This document shows, piece by piece, positions 51,558 through 60,833 of a stretch of DNA of 64,000 bases. The notes under the pieces are model-generated. The model was given only the letters and a program-made list of their open reading frames with translations, was not told the origin of the DNA and ran no database searches. Every line of letters starts with the position of its first letter. The stretch's first letter is position 1. Position numbers and translations under genes: made by a program. The stretch is from Chloroflexota bacterium (GTDB taxonomy: Bacteria > Chloroflexota > Anaerolineae > Anaerolineales > Villigracilaceae), in assembly GCA_016223135.1 (NCBI GenBank), contig JACRPQ010000013.1:1-64000 (forward strand), read 5' to 3'.

Positions 51558-52841
51558 CTATGGCTCGACGCCCATTTGATCGAGTTGCATTGCTGCCGGC
51601 TCGAAATCGGGATGAACCTTCAAAGCAGATCGAAGGTCTTTGATCGCTCCCTCGGTATCGCCCAGAGCCTCGCGCGCCAGGGCGCGCCAGTAATAACTTT
51701 CCTCCAGGACAGGCTCGCTCATCGCTTCCAGCGTTGTGGTTGCCAGGTTGATCACGTCCTGATAACGGCCCGTATAGTAATACGCCCAATAGGGTCCGGT
51801 CTGGTACCACATCATCCGCCAGGGTCGCTCTTTCTCCGGGATGGTTGGGTAAAGCGCAAATGCCTGATCGTAGGCTTCCGCCGCGCCCGCATAATCCTGT
51901 AAGCGCACCAGGTTGGTGCCGCGGTTGAACCACGCGAAGAACTGATCCCGGCCTGTAAGCGTGAAAATATCGTCGGAGGCTCTTTGAGCGGCGTAATGGT
52001 TGTTGTATTCTTCATCCACGTGAGTTCCCAAAATGGACTCGATCTCCGCCCGGCGTTCATCGGGAAAAACCACAAGGTAGGTGAAATTAAACGCCCGCCA
52101 GTAGGATTCCAAGTCCTCATATCCCATGACTTGATCGGGACCGTAATAAGAATCCTGCAAGATGAAGCGCTGTTCCGAATCGTCGTAGCCGGTCACAAGC
52201 ACGTAATGACCCATCCATCCATCGAAGTCGGGTCCCTCGAATCCTTTTTCGATGATGACCGGTAACTTAGAAGCAAGGAAGCGTTTGAGCAGATCCACAT
52301 CGCCGCCCACGCGATACACAATTTCAAGATCGGTCTCCTCTTCCACGTAAGCCGTCATTTCGTAAGGCATGACGTTCTTGTCACGTGAGTTGGGCTTGGT
52401 GAAAGCGGCAATGGGGCGCTGGTCGCCTTCCCATCCCCAATAGGAAAGCGCCATGGACAGGGTGGCGGGTCCACAATTGTTCCAGGTCTGATACTCATGC
52501 CTGAAGCCGGCAAGGTTGATGCTTTGGGGTATTTTTGTAGGTGTTTTGGTGGGGGTGGATAACACGGAAGGAGCGGCGGGAGGGGTGACCGTTATTTTGT
52601 TACCAGCGGGAGGTGCGGACGATGTTGGCGGGGCGGTTTTCGCAGGTAATATGGACGCCTCCTGAGGGATAAAGATGGACTCCTCGGGAGGCGAAATCGA
52701 GTATTTGACGCGCGCCATTAATTCAGCCACCCTCCAGCCCACCCGTTCTTGAACTGGGGGCAGGTTATAGATGGCGAATGCGCCCAGGAAAAATATCGCC
52801 AGTGAGGCGATAACCGGGCGGGTAAATTTGGGTCTTTTCAT
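51558..52841 (-). CDS. C39-like peptidase with TPR tail
   Basis: This 427-residue protein has an N-terminal membrane anchor (about 10-30), a Thr/Pro-rich linker (about 65-105) and a C39_2-type papain-like domain (about 110-260). The catalytic Cys is in YQTWNNCGPATLSMAL and the His in GHYVLVTGYDDS, with DSYYGPDQVM after it. Tetratricopeptide-like repeats follow (about 300-425). The active site faces outside. C39 proteases cut leader peptides; the substrate is unknown. It is the final gene of the ccm operon. ATG at 52841 follows AAGG. Confidence 0.85.
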   Translation of the reverse strand: MKRPKFTRPVIASLAIFFLGAFAIYNLPPVQERVGWRVAELMARVKYSISPPEESIFIPQEASILPAKTAPPTSSAPPAGNKITVTPPAAPSVLSTPTKTPTKIPQSINLAGFRHEYQTWNNCGPATLSMALSYWGWEGDQRPIAAFTKPNSRDKNVMPYEMTAYVEEETDLEIVYRVGGDVDLLKRFLASKLPVIIEKGFEGPDFDGWMGHYVLVTGYDDSEQRFILQDSYYGPDQVMGYEDLESYWRAFNFTYLVVFPDERRAEIESILGTHVDEEYNNHYAAQRASDDIFTLTGRDQFFAWFNRGTNLVRLQDYAGAAEAYDQAFALYPTIPEKERPWRMMWYQTGPYWAYYYTGRYQDVINLATTTLEAMSEPVLEESYYWRALAREALGDTEGAIKDLRSALKVHPDFEPAAMQLDQMGVEP

Positions 52842-52863
52842 CCTTTCACATCTTCCTGCCAAA

Positions 52864-53286
52864 CTAACTCGCTTCGGCGGTCATGACCTCCAGCCTGCTC
52901 CCGCACGAGGTGCAGAAGAGGTCGCCGACGATGACTGGCTTGCCGCAGTGCGGACAATACGCGGTGGACGACTTGCCTTGCGTCCGCTTGCGCGCCTGGA
53001 TGCGGGCTTCGATGTCCGCTTCGTTTGCCTCCTCTTGTTGGATATATCGAGCCGCCTCAGCCAGAAGCCGGACGCGGAGAGATGGGTAATCCTCCTCGCT
53101 CACCTTGCCGGTTTTGAAATCAAAATCGAGATCGCGCAATGCTGCAAGCGCGGCGGCTCGTTCTGCAGCGGGATTCGCCGCCGCAGGTTTTACCTTTTTC
53201 CTCTTCCCCGGCTTGAACGGCGCCATGAGGAACAGCAGGGAGAGGATCAAAATTACCAGACCGATCAAAATTGCTCCAAGTTCCAT
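52864..53286 (-). CDS. CcmI-like membrane protein with zinc ribbon
   Basis: This 140-residue protein has one membrane helix (about 5-25), a charged helical hairpin with LRDLDFDFKTGKVSEEDYPS (typical of CcmI-linked or zinc-ribbon proteins beside ccmH), and a C-terminal zinc ribbon YCPHCGKPVI...FCTSCGSRL. It follows ccmH by 15 bp, which supports a part in apocytochrome handling. Confidence 0.78.
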   Translation of the reverse strand: MELGAILIGLVILILSLLFLMAPFKPGKRKKVKPAAANPAAERAAALAALRDLDFDFKTGKVSEEDYPSLRVRLLAEAARYIQQEEANEADIEARIQARKRTQGKSSTAYCPHCGKPVIVGDLFCTSCGSRLEVMTAEAS

Positions 53287-53301
53287 GTCCTATACTCCAG
53301 G

Positions 53302-53790
53302 TCAATCCATTTCACGTAATTCACGTTCGATCTTTTCCAGCACCTCCGGCGCGATCTGCGGTGGCGCAGTTGCCCGAGGCGCGAGCCGTTGTGCGCGCCA
53401 GCCTTTCAATATCTCGTACACAATCCCTGCCCCCACCAGGATGGCGATCAACGGCAGGAACCACACCAGTGAGGTAAACCCTTTGCGCTGCGGTTCAGCC
53501 AACACACGTTCACCATACTGGGCAACAAAATAATCAATGACCTGCTGATCCGTCCAACCCCACGATAGCTGATCGCGAATCTGCGCGCGCCAGTCTTCGC
53601 AGGCTTTGGTCTCGCACACGTCCAGTGGGGTGTTGGGGCAGACCGGACAGTAGAGTTGCTTGGCAATGCGGTTGACATCGTCGTCGGTGGGATAGCCTGT
53701 GCCGTCCTGCGCGGAAACGGTCGAGACCGCGTACAGACTCATCACCAGGATCAACAACACGGACATCAGTTTGCGTCTCATGGTTTGCAT
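53302..53790 (-). CDS. ccmH: Cytochrome c maturation protein CcmH
   Basis: This is a 162-residue protein with a signal peptide, a thiol motif QLYCPVCPNTPLDVC (CPVC) in a helical bundle, DLSWGWTDQQ-like and VIDYFVAQYGERVL segments, and a C-terminal membrane helix. It reduces apocytochrome thiols with CcmG before haem attachment. An extra Cys pair (VCETKACEDW) follows the usual motif. It starts one base from the end of ccmF. Confidence 0.92.
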   Translation of the reverse strand: MQTMRRKLMSVLLILVMSLYAVSTVSAQDGTGYPTDDDVNRIAKQLYCPVCPNTPLDVCETKACEDWRAQIRDQLSWGWTDQQVIDYFVAQYGERVLAEPQRKGFTSLVWFLPLIAILVGAGIVYEILKGWRAQRLAPRATAPPQIAPEVLEKIERELREMD

Positions 53791-53791
53791 A

Positions 53792-55864
53792 TCAGCCTTC
53801 CTGCGGGACAGGTTGCGTGGTCAACACTTCGGGGCGGATGACATACGTGGCTTCACGCTGAGCAGGGTTGCTCCACGCGGCGATGATCGTCCCGAGGATC
53901 ATCATCACACCGCCGATCCAAACCCAGTTGATGAGCGGGTTGACGTAAATCCTGAACGTGGCAGACTTCCCCGTATCATCCCAGCCAACCAGCAGGACGT
54001 ACACATCCTTGCCCGGCGTGGAATAGACGCCTGGTATTGTGACCGGCTGCTGCTGGACGACGAAATAGTCGCGGCGCGGGTTGAGATTGCGTATCGCCTC
54101 ACCACCCTGACTGAGGGTTGTTACCGCTTCGACGATTTCGCGGCCGTCCGAGCCGTGGTAGCCGCGCAATTGCTCGAACCGCAATTGATAATCGCCGACT
54201 GTGAGCGATTCTCCCGAAGAAACCGTCCCTTGGGTTTCCATCTTGAAGTTCGCGTCCCCGATGAATCCCAGCGCGATCAGCACGACGCCGATGTGAATGA
54301 TGTAGCCTCCGTAGCGGCGGTGATTGCGCCCAATGAGATTGAACAGCGCGGTGAGGGGATTCTCTCCGCGTGCCGCGCAGCGCGCCTGGACGCCTTTCCA
54401 AAATTCAGCCAGGATCAGGCTCAGGGTCAACGTGACCAACCAAAGTCCAAGAATCGAGGCGGGGTGCATCCGATGGACGTATCCCCACAGGGCGGTGATT
54501 CCCAGCGATCCCGCAAACGGAATCCAGATGGCTTTTCCGAGCGCGCGCATGGCTTGTTTGCGCCAGGCAAAGAGCGGGGCGACGCCCATCAACAAGACCA
54601 GTACGAAGAAAAGCGGACCGGTGGCTTTTTGGAAATACGGCGGTCCGACGGTGATCTTGGTGCCTGTGACCAGTTCGCTGATCAGCGGGAAGACGGTGCC
54701 CCAGAACACGGCGAAGGTGATCGCAAGGAAAAGCATGTTCTGGAGAACGAAGGCTGATTCGCGCGAGATGAAACTCTCCAGCGTATGCTCGGATTTCAGC
54801 GTGTCCCAGCGCAGGTAGAGCAGGGTCACCGAGCCGAGGAATGTAAGACCGATGAAAGCAAAGAAGGCGGGACCCAATGCGGATTTTGAGAAGGCATGGA
54901 CGGAACTGATGACTCCTGTGCGTGTGATGAACGTGCCAAACAGTGAAAGCGAATAGGTCAGGATGATCAGGATCATGTTCCACTTTTTCATCATGCCGCG
55001 CTTTTCGGTCATCATCACCGAGTGAAGGAAGGCTGTGCCTGTGAGCCAGGGCATGAGCATGGCGTTCTCGACCGGGTCCCAGCCCCAGAAGCCGCCCCAG
55101 CCCAGCACGTCATAAGCCCAGCGCCCGCCAAGGATCAAACCGATGGAGAGGAAGATCCACGCCACCAGCGTCCAGCGGCGCGTGGTGCGGATCCATTCAT
55201 CGCCGCGCGAATGACCCGTGATCAACGCCGCGATGGCAAACGAAAAGGGGATGACGAATCCTGTGAAACCCAGATACGTGGTCGGCGGGTGACCGATCAT
55301 GCCGAAGTGACGCAGGAGCGGATTCAAGCCGCCGCCATCTTCGGGAAAGTAGGGCATCGAGTTGGCTGGCTGGAAGAGGGCTTTTGTCAGTTCATCCGCG
55401 CCTTCGATGTGCCAGAGGCGCATGAACGGATTGGTGATGAACAACACCACGCCCACAAAGAAGGTCGTGGTGAGCATGGCGGTTGCGATGAAATAAGGCA
55501 TCATCTCGCGGTCGCGCTCCCACTTCCGCACCAGGACGACCGCGACGAAACCAGCCATCATCCACGCCCAGAAAAGCACCGAGCCTTGCTGTCCACCCCA
55601 CAGGGCGGTGACGCGTAGGAAGGGTGACATTGCCTGGCTGGAAACATCGTACACATAAGCCAGTGAGAAATCGAGCGTGTAGAGGGCATACACCACTATG
55701 ACGACCGAAATTGTGAGTAGAGGGAAGACAAGCAACACCGCGTTGCGCGCACTTTCAACCCATGCTTCATATCCGCGCCAGCCGCCATAAGCGGAGACGA
55801 AAGTGGCGTAGAGGCTGAAGGTGAACGCAATGGTCAGGGTAATCAAGCCGATGTCTTCGATCAT
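53792..55864 (-). CDS. ccmF: Cytochrome c haem-lyase subunit CcmF
   Basis: This is a 690-residue, multi-pass protein. It carries the Trp-rich haem-binding motif WGGFWGWDPVENAMLMPW (residues about 255-272), and conserved His residues lie in neighbouring helices. CcmF with CcmH ligates haem to apocytochrome. The ATG at 55864 is favoured over an upstream frame that reads through a palindromic repeat. ccmABCDE are not present in the window. Confidence 0.95.
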   Translation of the reverse strand: MIEDIGLITLTIAFTFSLYATFVSAYGGWRGYEAWVESARNAVLLVFPLLTISVVIVVYALYTLDFSLAYVYDVSSQAMSPFLRVTALWGGQQGSVLFWAWMMAGFVAVVLVRKWERDREMMPYFIATAMLTTTFFVGVVLFITNPFMRLWHIEGADELTKALFQPANSMPYFPEDGGGLNPLLRHFGMIGHPPTTYLGFTGFVIPFSFAIAALITGHSRGDEWIRTTRRWTLVAWIFLSIGLILGGRWAYDVLGWGGFWGWDPVENAMLMPWLTGTAFLHSVMMTEKRGMMKKWNMILIILTYSLSLFGTFITRTGVISSVHAFSKSALGPAFFAFIGLTFLGSVTLLYLRWDTLKSEHTLESFISRESAFVLQNMLFLAITFAVFWGTVFPLISELVTGTKITVGPPYFQKATGPLFFVLVLLMGVAPLFAWRKQAMRALGKAIWIPFAGSLGITALWGYVHRMHPASILGLWLVTLTLSLILAEFWKGVQARCAARGENPLTALFNLIGRNHRRYGGYIIHIGVVLIALGFIGDANFKMETQGTVSSGESLTVGDYQLRFEQLRGYHGSDGREIVEAVTTLSQGGEAIRNLNPRRDYFVVQQQPVTIPGVYSTPGKDVYVLLVGWDDTGKSATFRIYVNPLINWVWIGGVMMILGTIIAAWSNPAQREATYVIRPEVLTTQPVPQEG

Positions 55865-55900
55865 GAAGGACTCCAGTTTTTGTAAGATCACCTTTGTATT

Positions 55901-55989
55901 TGTCATTGCGAGGGTGCTCTTCCCAAAGCAATCCCCAACCCGATGCAGGAGATTGCTTCGTCGGGAAATACACCCTCCTCGCAATGACA
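55901..55989. repeat. Palindromic repeat between ccmG and ccmF
   Basis: TGTCATTGCGAGGGTG on the left and CACCCTCCTCGCAATGACA on the right are near-perfect complements; GGAGATTGCTTCGTCGGGAA lies inside. The form (TCATTGCGAGG...CCTCGCAATGA) is a well-known type of dispersed palindrome. It lies within the operon and shows no open frame of its own. Confidence 0.7.
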
Positions 55990-55996
55990 GTGGATT

Positions 55997-56572
55997 TTAC
56001 GGATATTGTTCTGCCAGTAATTCGTCAATCTTTTCGTCGAGTTGCGGGTATTTCATCGGACCGATGTGGACGCCGCGCAGTTCTCCATTCTTGGCGACGA
56101 AGAACGTCTCCGGCACGCCCTGAATGTTATATGCCTGGGCAATGCGCGTGCCGATATCGGGACCGTTGATGTAGGTGATGTCGAATTCGTCAATGTAAGC
56201 GAACGCTTCTTTTTCCGTATCCACCCAATCCACGCCGATGAAGATCACACCCTTGCCCTCGTACTTGCGCCATGTTTCTTCCAGGTATGCCGCCTCTTCG
56301 CGGCAGGGGGGGCACCACGAAGCCCAGAAGTTGATGATGACCACCTGTCCACGCAGTTCGCTCAATGTGACGGTTTTGCCATCGAAGCCGGTGATGGTGA
56401 AATCGGGCGCCAACCCCTTGTCCAAAGGACCCGCCTGCGCCCTTTTCAACCCCCATGCCATCAAAGCCAGGAAGGTCAGGATGATGGTAAAGGTGATGGT
56501 AACTCCGAATTTTTTGCGCCCAGGAGTCGGAGGCGGTTGCGCTCCCTGTTCATTCATTGGCGCCTGGGTCAT
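55997..56572 (-). CDS. ccmG: CcmG/ResA-type thioredoxin-like protein
   Basis: This is a 191-residue membrane-anchored thiol reductase. It has a helix at about 22-40 and a thioredoxin fold with FWASWCPPC (Cys87, Cys90), GVDWVDTEKEAFAY and cis-Pro GVPETFFV. It reduces CcmH and apocytochromes outside the membrane; electrons can come from a CcdA-type protein such as those at 37308 or 45292. It overlaps the upstream small gene by 4 bp. Confidence 0.93.
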   Translation of the reverse strand: MTQAPMNEQGAQPPPTPGRKKFGVTITFTIILTFLALMAWGLKRAQAGPLDKGLAPDFTITGFDGKTVTLSELRGQVVIINFWASWCPPCREEAAYLEETWRKYEGKGVIFIGVDWVDTEKEAFAYIDEFDITYINGPDIGTRIAQAYNIQGVPETFFVAKNGELRGVHIGPMKYPQLDEKIDELLAEQYP

Positions 56573-56817
56573 GATGGCTTCTCTTGTGTGGGCGCCGCTG
56601 CCGGGGCGGAATGATGTTGGTGTTGGGAGTGTTGATCCGCGGAAGAATGCTCATGTCCCATATATTTCATCATCAGCAGGTGGGAGAGCGGGCAGAGCAA
56701 TATCAAGCCGTAGAGCAGGACGCTGCTCAACGGTATGTTGAACAAAAATACCGCCCCCAGCGCGACGATCGGAATCAGACAGCATAGGATCATGATCCAA
56801 AGATGCGATTTTTTCAT
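56569..56817 (-). CDS. Small His-rich membrane protein
   Basis: This is an 82-residue protein with two membrane helices (about 8-26 and 31-50), then YMGHEHSSADQHSQHQHHSA, a His-rich tail that should bind Cu or other metals. The form resembles DUF2933-type proteins of metal loci. It overlaps neighbours by 4 bp on both sides. Confidence 0.75.
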   Translation of the reverse strand: MKKSHLWIMILCCLIPIVALGAVFLFNIPLSSVLLYGLILLCPLSHLLMMKYMGHEHSSADQHSQHQHHSAPAAAPTQEKPS

Positions 56818-57320
56818 GGGAATGCCTCCAGGGTTTGTTGAATGGCGGTATCGGCAACGGCTGGGTCAGCCGCCAGCCAGATGACCAGATTTTGGGATTG
56901 GAAGTAATAATGCCTTTGCCCCATGCCTTCCAGAACATACACGATTCGGTTGCTATCATTAAATTCGCTCACGGGGGTAAACGGGGAATTTCCCTTTGCG
57001 ATCTTCTCACGCATGGCGTCCACCATCTGCGAAGCCATGAAATTCAACGGCGCGCCTGCCGCCCACACGGTGATTTGATTGTCGCCATAGATGCCGATTG
57101 CGCCGGACGTCAGGGGGAATTGTTTTCCGTGCAGCTGCTCGAACTCCGCCGCGGCTTGAGCGCCGGTTCTGCGGACGGTGATTTGCAGACCGGCGATCTC
57201 GTCCGGCAATGAAACGGCTGCCGGGCGGCTGATCAAACCATCGAAATACAGCCAGCCTGCGGGTCCCAAAACCAGCAGGATACCCAGCCCAATCAGGAAT
57301 AAGGGAAGAATCCGTTTCAT
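56814..57320 (-). CDS. Membrane-anchored hypothetical protein
   Basis: This is a 168-residue protein with an N-terminal membrane segment (about 6-30) and an extracellular alpha/beta domain (AAAEFEQLHGKQFPLTSGAI, YVLEGMGQRHYYFQSQNLVI). No family is recognised. It is the first gene of the ccm operon; its ATG is 36 bp from operator-like copy 7. Possibly a haem- or metal-related accessory, but this is not shown. Confidence 0.7.
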   Translation of the reverse strand: MKRILPLFLIGLGILLVLGPAGWLYFDGLISRPAAVSLPDEIAGLQITVRRTGAQAAAEFEQLHGKQFPLTSGAIGIYGDNQITVWAAGAPLNFMASQMVDAMREKIAKGNSPFTPVSEFNDSNRIVYVLEGMGQRHYYFQSQNLVIWLAADPAVADTAIQQTLEAFP

Positions 57321-57356
57321 CCCCGCTGATTATCAAATCGCGCGCGCCTTCTCACA

Positions 57357-57398
57357 AGCGCTAAAAGGCGCATGGGGTCGGTAGGCAATTTAGCGTAT
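57357..57398 (-). promoter_or_regulatory. Shared operator-like element, copy 7 (minus strand)
   Basis: Read on the minus strand: ATACGC-TAAATT-GCCTAC, then GCGCT after 20 bases. It stands in front of the ccm operon, back to back with copy 8. Confidence 0.6.
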
Positions 57399-57428
57399 TG
57401 GTCAAATTCGGGGCAGTGGAGTTCACAC

Positions 57429-57469
57429 AAAAATCAAATTGCCTATATCGGGATGCGTCAATTGGCGGA
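57429..57469 (+). promoter_or_regulatory. Shared operator-like element, copy 8
   Basis: AAAATC-like left half, CAAATT, GCCTAT, then GCGGA at the standard distance. It is 60 bp before the LysM-M23 gene. Confidence 0.55.
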
Positions 57470-57529
57470 TTTTGGATAATGGGTCCGGCGCTATAATGAT
57501 TTGCTGATAATCCCTGTCTGGCAAAATCC

Positions 57530-58924
57530 ATGCAACACACCGAAATGCGATTCCCGCGATTGCTTTTTCGATCGTTGATCCTCTTTCTTCTCCTGACCCT
57601 CTATTCGCCTGTAGGCGCCCAGGATGAAGGGGAAGATAAACCATACTACATCGTCCAGGAAGGCGATTCGCTCTGGGGCATCGCGGCGCGTTTTGGGGTG
57701 ACCCTTGAAGATTTGCAGGAAGCCAATCAAATCAGCGATGCGGGACAGGTGGCGATCGGCGCTCGTCTGATCATCCCGGGACTGCAGGGTGTAAGCGGAC
57801 AATTGGATACAACCACGGTCGCTTACGGCGAAACTCTTCGCAGTTTGAGTCGTCAATATGGCGTTTCGGAAACGACGTTCGCCCGCTTGAACCGCCTCCT
57901 CAGCCCGGCGGAGTTATATGCCGGCGCAACCCTGATTATTCCGGTAACGGACAATCAGAGCTCCTCCATTGCAGGACGCGCCAACTTGTCGCCGGGTCAA
58001 TCGCTGCTGGAATTGGCTGTGCTGCGCAATGCAGGTGCCTGGTCGCTGGTTTTGGGGAACAATCTGCCTGGCACATGGGCGGGGTTGCCAGGCGATCCAA
58101 TCGGCGCACCAACCGGTTTGCCGGAAGCAATTACAAAGGTCGAGGTGGAGCCGCTGGAGATGGTTCAGGGCGGGACGACCGTCGTCAAAGTCTATGCGCC
58201 TCCGGGCTTGACCCTGCGCGGGTCGCTGTCCAAATGGAATCTCAATTTCTTCCCGCAGGATTACGGCTACGTTGCCTTGCAGGGAATCCATGCCATGACC
58301 CCGCCCGGTCTCTATCCACTGACCCTGGAAGGTGAACTACCCGATGGAGAACGATTCGCCTTTTCGCAAAACGTACTCATTCGGGATGCAAACTTCCCGT
58401 ATGATCCAAGCCTGGATGTGAATCCCGCAACCGTTGACCCTGCCGTGACGGAACCCGAAAGCGAATTGTGGGCTTCACTGGGGCAGCCGGTCACGCCTCA
58501 GAAAATGTGGGACGGCTTGTTTGCCAGCCCCGTCCCGCCGGACTTCACAAGTTGTTGGACTTCGTTTTTCGGCAACCGCCGCTCGTATAACGGCGGACCT
58601 TATGATTCCTTCCACAGTGGGCTGGATTTCTGCGGCAGGGTCGGGACGGAACTCTACGCGGCTGCGCCCGGCAGGGTGGTTTACACGGACATGCTCATCG
58701 TGCGCGGCGGGGTGGTGGTGATTGATCACGGCTGGGGCGTTTATACGGCTTACGATCACCTGTCCGAGATCCTTGCCCAGCCCGGCGACATGGTTCAACC
58801 CGGACAACTGATCGGGCTGGGTGGGGCGACAGGGCGCACAACCGGTCCGCACCTGCACTGGGAAGTGTGGGTGGGAGGCGTACAGGTCAACCCGGTGGAA
58901 TGGTTGATGCGCGCCTATCCCTGA
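57530..58924 (+). CDS. Secreted LysM-M23 peptidase
   Basis: This is a 464-residue protein. It has a signal peptide (about 10-30) and two LysM domains (about 38-82, YYIVQEGDSLWGIAARFG; about 90-135, YGETLRSLSRQYGVSETT) that bind peptidoglycan. A middle beta domain (about 175-300) leads to a C-terminal M23 zinc endopeptidase domain with FHSGLDFCG and HLHWEVWVGG motifs. It cuts cell-wall cross-links. Another ATG occurs at 57545. It is divergent from the ccm operon. Confidence 0.9.
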   Translation: MQHTEMRFPRLLFRSLILFLLLTLYSPVGAQDEGEDKPYYIVQEGDSLWGIAARFGVTLEDLQEANQISDAGQVAIGARLIIPGLQGVSGQLDTTTVAYGETLRSLSRQYGVSETTFARLNRLLSPAELYAGATLIIPVTDNQSSSIAGRANLSPGQSLLELAVLRNAGAWSLVLGNNLPGTWAGLPGDPIGAPTGLPEAITKVEVEPLEMVQGGTTVVKVYAPPGLTLRGSLSKWNLNFFPQDYGYVALQGIHAMTPPGLYPLTLEGELPDGERFAFSQNVLIRDANFPYDPSLDVNPATVDPAVTEPESELWASLGQPVTPQKMWDGLFASPVPPDFTSCWTSFFGNRRSYNGGPYDSFHSGLDFCGRVGTELYAAAPGRVVYTDMLIVRGGVVVIDHGWGVYTAYDHLSEILAQPGDMVQPGQLIGLGGATGRTTGPHLHWEVWVGGVQVNPVEWLMRAYP

Positions 58925-58964
58925 TAAGCAAAACCACCTATTCCAGAACGGGCAAATCCGCGCT
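58924..58964 (+). promoter_or_regulatory. Shared operator-like element, copy 9
   Basis: ATAAGC-AAAACC-ACCTAT then GCGCT at the standard distance; its first base is the last base of the M23 stop codon. It is 78 bp before the DUF1461 gene. Confidence 0.6.
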
Positions 58965-59042
58965 TCGTTTTTCCACACAGACTTCATACAATTGAATAAA
59001 CATCAACTCTAAAAAAGAACATCTCCCATCATTGTGCGAGGC

Positions 59043-59729
59043 ATGATGCCAGGTCAATTGATCAAAATTCTGAAATGGCTCATCACGCTGCTCATCCCCA
59101 TCCTGGTGATCGGCGGCGCGGTGAATCTGTTAGCCACCGATTCCTATCTGTCGTTCGAATACGGCAAGGATACCTTCCCGCCCGACCCCTATGGTTACAA
59201 CCTGCGGCAGCGTTTCGTCCTTGCCTCCACGAACATTCATTATGTGCGCGCTCACCTTCCCGGGGATGAACTTGCAAAGCAGACCCTGTACGGTGTGCCG
59301 GTGTACACCTCGCGTGAAGTATCGCACATGGCGGACGTACAGGCGGTCTTCCAATTGGTATTCCGCGTTTGGCGGATTTCGTTGATTCTGCTTCTTTTGC
59401 TGGGTATCCTCCTGTGGCGCGGCAGGGACCGGGCGGCGCTTGCCGCCGCGATCCAATCCGGGGGACTTCTGACCTCTGGATTGATCTTATCCATCGCTCT
59501 GCTGGCGCTCTTTGCCTGGCAGGTCTGGTTCGATAATTTTCACCTGCTCTTCTTCGAGCCTGGCTCGTGGCTGTTTTCCTACTCCGATACGCTGATCCGC
59601 CTCTTCCCGGTGGAATTCTGGTTCGATGCCACTCTGACGATCTCCGTTCTCAGTCTGGCTGGAGGGTTGACCCTGGCTTTCATCGGCTGGCGCTGGCGGA
59701 AATCCATCAGCAGGCTTCAAGAGGATTGA
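59043..59729 (+). CDS. TIGR01906/DUF1461 integral membrane protein
   Basis: This is a 228-residue membrane protein with four helices (about 8-30, 110-130, 140-162, 195-220) and an outer domain with YGYNLRQRFVLASTNIHYVR and SREVSHMADVQAVFQ. These features match the DUF1461 family found in Firmicutes and Chloroflexota. The function is unknown. It ends 3 bp before the ABC permease and probably forms an operon with it. Confidence 0.82.
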   Translation: MMPGQLIKILKWLITLLIPILVIGGAVNLLATDSYLSFEYGKDTFPPDPYGYNLRQRFVLASTNIHYVRAHLPGDELAKQTLYGVPVYTSREVSHMADVQAVFQLVFRVWRISLILLLLLGILLWRGRDRAALAAAIQSGGLLTSGLILSIALLALFAWQVWFDNFHLLFFEPGSWLFSYSDTLIRLFPVEFWFDATLTISVLSLAGGLTLAFIGWRWRKSISRLQED

Positions 59730-59732
59730 ATC

Positions 59733-60833
59733 ATGTCCCTTGCGCGGCGCAATCTCTTTCAAGACAAGACCCGCCTGGCGTTGAGCGTTGGAGGCGTGGC
59801 ATTGGCAGTTATGCTGATTCTCATCCTCAAAGGTTTCCTGGCAGGGATGAATCGCCAGATCACCTCTTACATTGACCGTTCGCCCGGCTCGATCGTCGTG
59901 GCGCAGGAGGACGTGGTCAACCTGCTGGGGGCGACCTCCCTCCTGCCGGAAGGAATCCTCCAAAAGGCAGAAGCAATTCGCGGCGTGGAGGAGGCGGTTC
60001 CCGTCCTCTCCCAGTTCATCATCCTCGACCTGCACGGCAAAAAGCAGCCCGCCTACATGATCGGGTATGAACCAAATCAGGGCGGCGGACCCTGGGAACT
60101 GATTGCGGGACGCGAGCCGCGCTCGAAAAAGGAGATTGTTTTCGACCGCGTGCTGGCGCAGCGCCATGATTTGAATCTCGGCGATCAAGCCGAAGTGATG
60201 GGAACCGATTTCACCATCGTCGGCTTGTCGAACGGCACCACTTCCTGGATGACCAGTTTCTTCTTTGTCCGCAAGCGCGACGCGGAGAATTTGCTGATGG
60301 CGCCCGGCGCGACGAGTTTTCTTTTGCTGACCACAGAAGAAGGTGCAGATACAAACCGAATCCTCCAACGCCTGAACGATTTCTCGGGCGTCAATGCGCT
60401 CACCAAGCAGGAAATGGCAGCCAATGACCTTAAACTGTTTGCGAAGGTCTTCTCCGCCCCGCTGCGGTTGATGGTTGGCATTGCCTTTTTGGTCGGCACG
60501 ATGATCGTCGGGCTGATCATCTACACCGCGACCGTCGAGCGCCAGCGCGAGTACGGCGTCATCAAAGCCATCGGTGCGCAAAACCGTTTCCTGTATCGAA
60601 TTGTCGTCGCGCAAGCATTGTTCGCTTCCATTGTGGGATCGCTGCTTGGCGTCCTGCTGGCAAACGGTGCGGCGCAGTGGATCATGTCCGCCAAGCCTCA
60701 ATTTCTGATTATTTTCGATCCTGTAGATGGCGCGCAGGCGCTGCTTGCCGGTTTGGGCATGGCGCTCCTCGCCTCTGTCTTTCCGACGCGCGTGGTAGCC
60801 AACCTTGCACCTGCGGAGGTCTTCCGCAAATGA
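59733..60833 (+). CDS. MacB/LolC-type ABC permease 1
   Basis: This is a 366-residue FtsX/MacB-like permease. It has an N-terminal helix (about 12-35), a large outer domain (about 45-240, with SRKEIVFDRVLAQRHDLN-like content) and three C-terminal helices (about 255-355; GIAFLVGTMIVGLIIYTATV, REYGVIKAIGAQNRFL). Such systems move lipoproteins, peptides or drugs using force from the ATPase. It overlaps the second permease by 4 bp. Confidence 0.9.
   Translation: MSLARRNLFQDKTRLALSVGGVALAVMLILILKGFLAGMNRQITSYIDRSPGSIVVAQEDVVNLLGATSLLPEGILQKAEAIRGVEEAVPVLSQFIILDLHGKKQPAYMIGYEPNQGGGPWELIAGREPRSKKEIVFDRVLAQRHDLNLGDQAEVMGTDFTIVGLSNGTTSWMTSFFFVRKRDAENLLMAPGATSFLLLTTEEGADTNRILQRLNDFSGVNALTKQEMAANDLKLFAKVFSAPLRLMVGIAFLVGTMIVGLIIYTATVERQREYGVIKAIGAQNRFLYRIVVAQALFASIVGSLLGVLLANGAAQWIMSAKPQFLIIFDPVDGAQALLAGLGMALLASVFPTRVVANLAPAEVFRK

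Noticed and set aside
59487-60701. 404-codon minus-strand frame opposite the ABC permease
   Set aside because: Shadow frame of the permease; no start signal, no domain.
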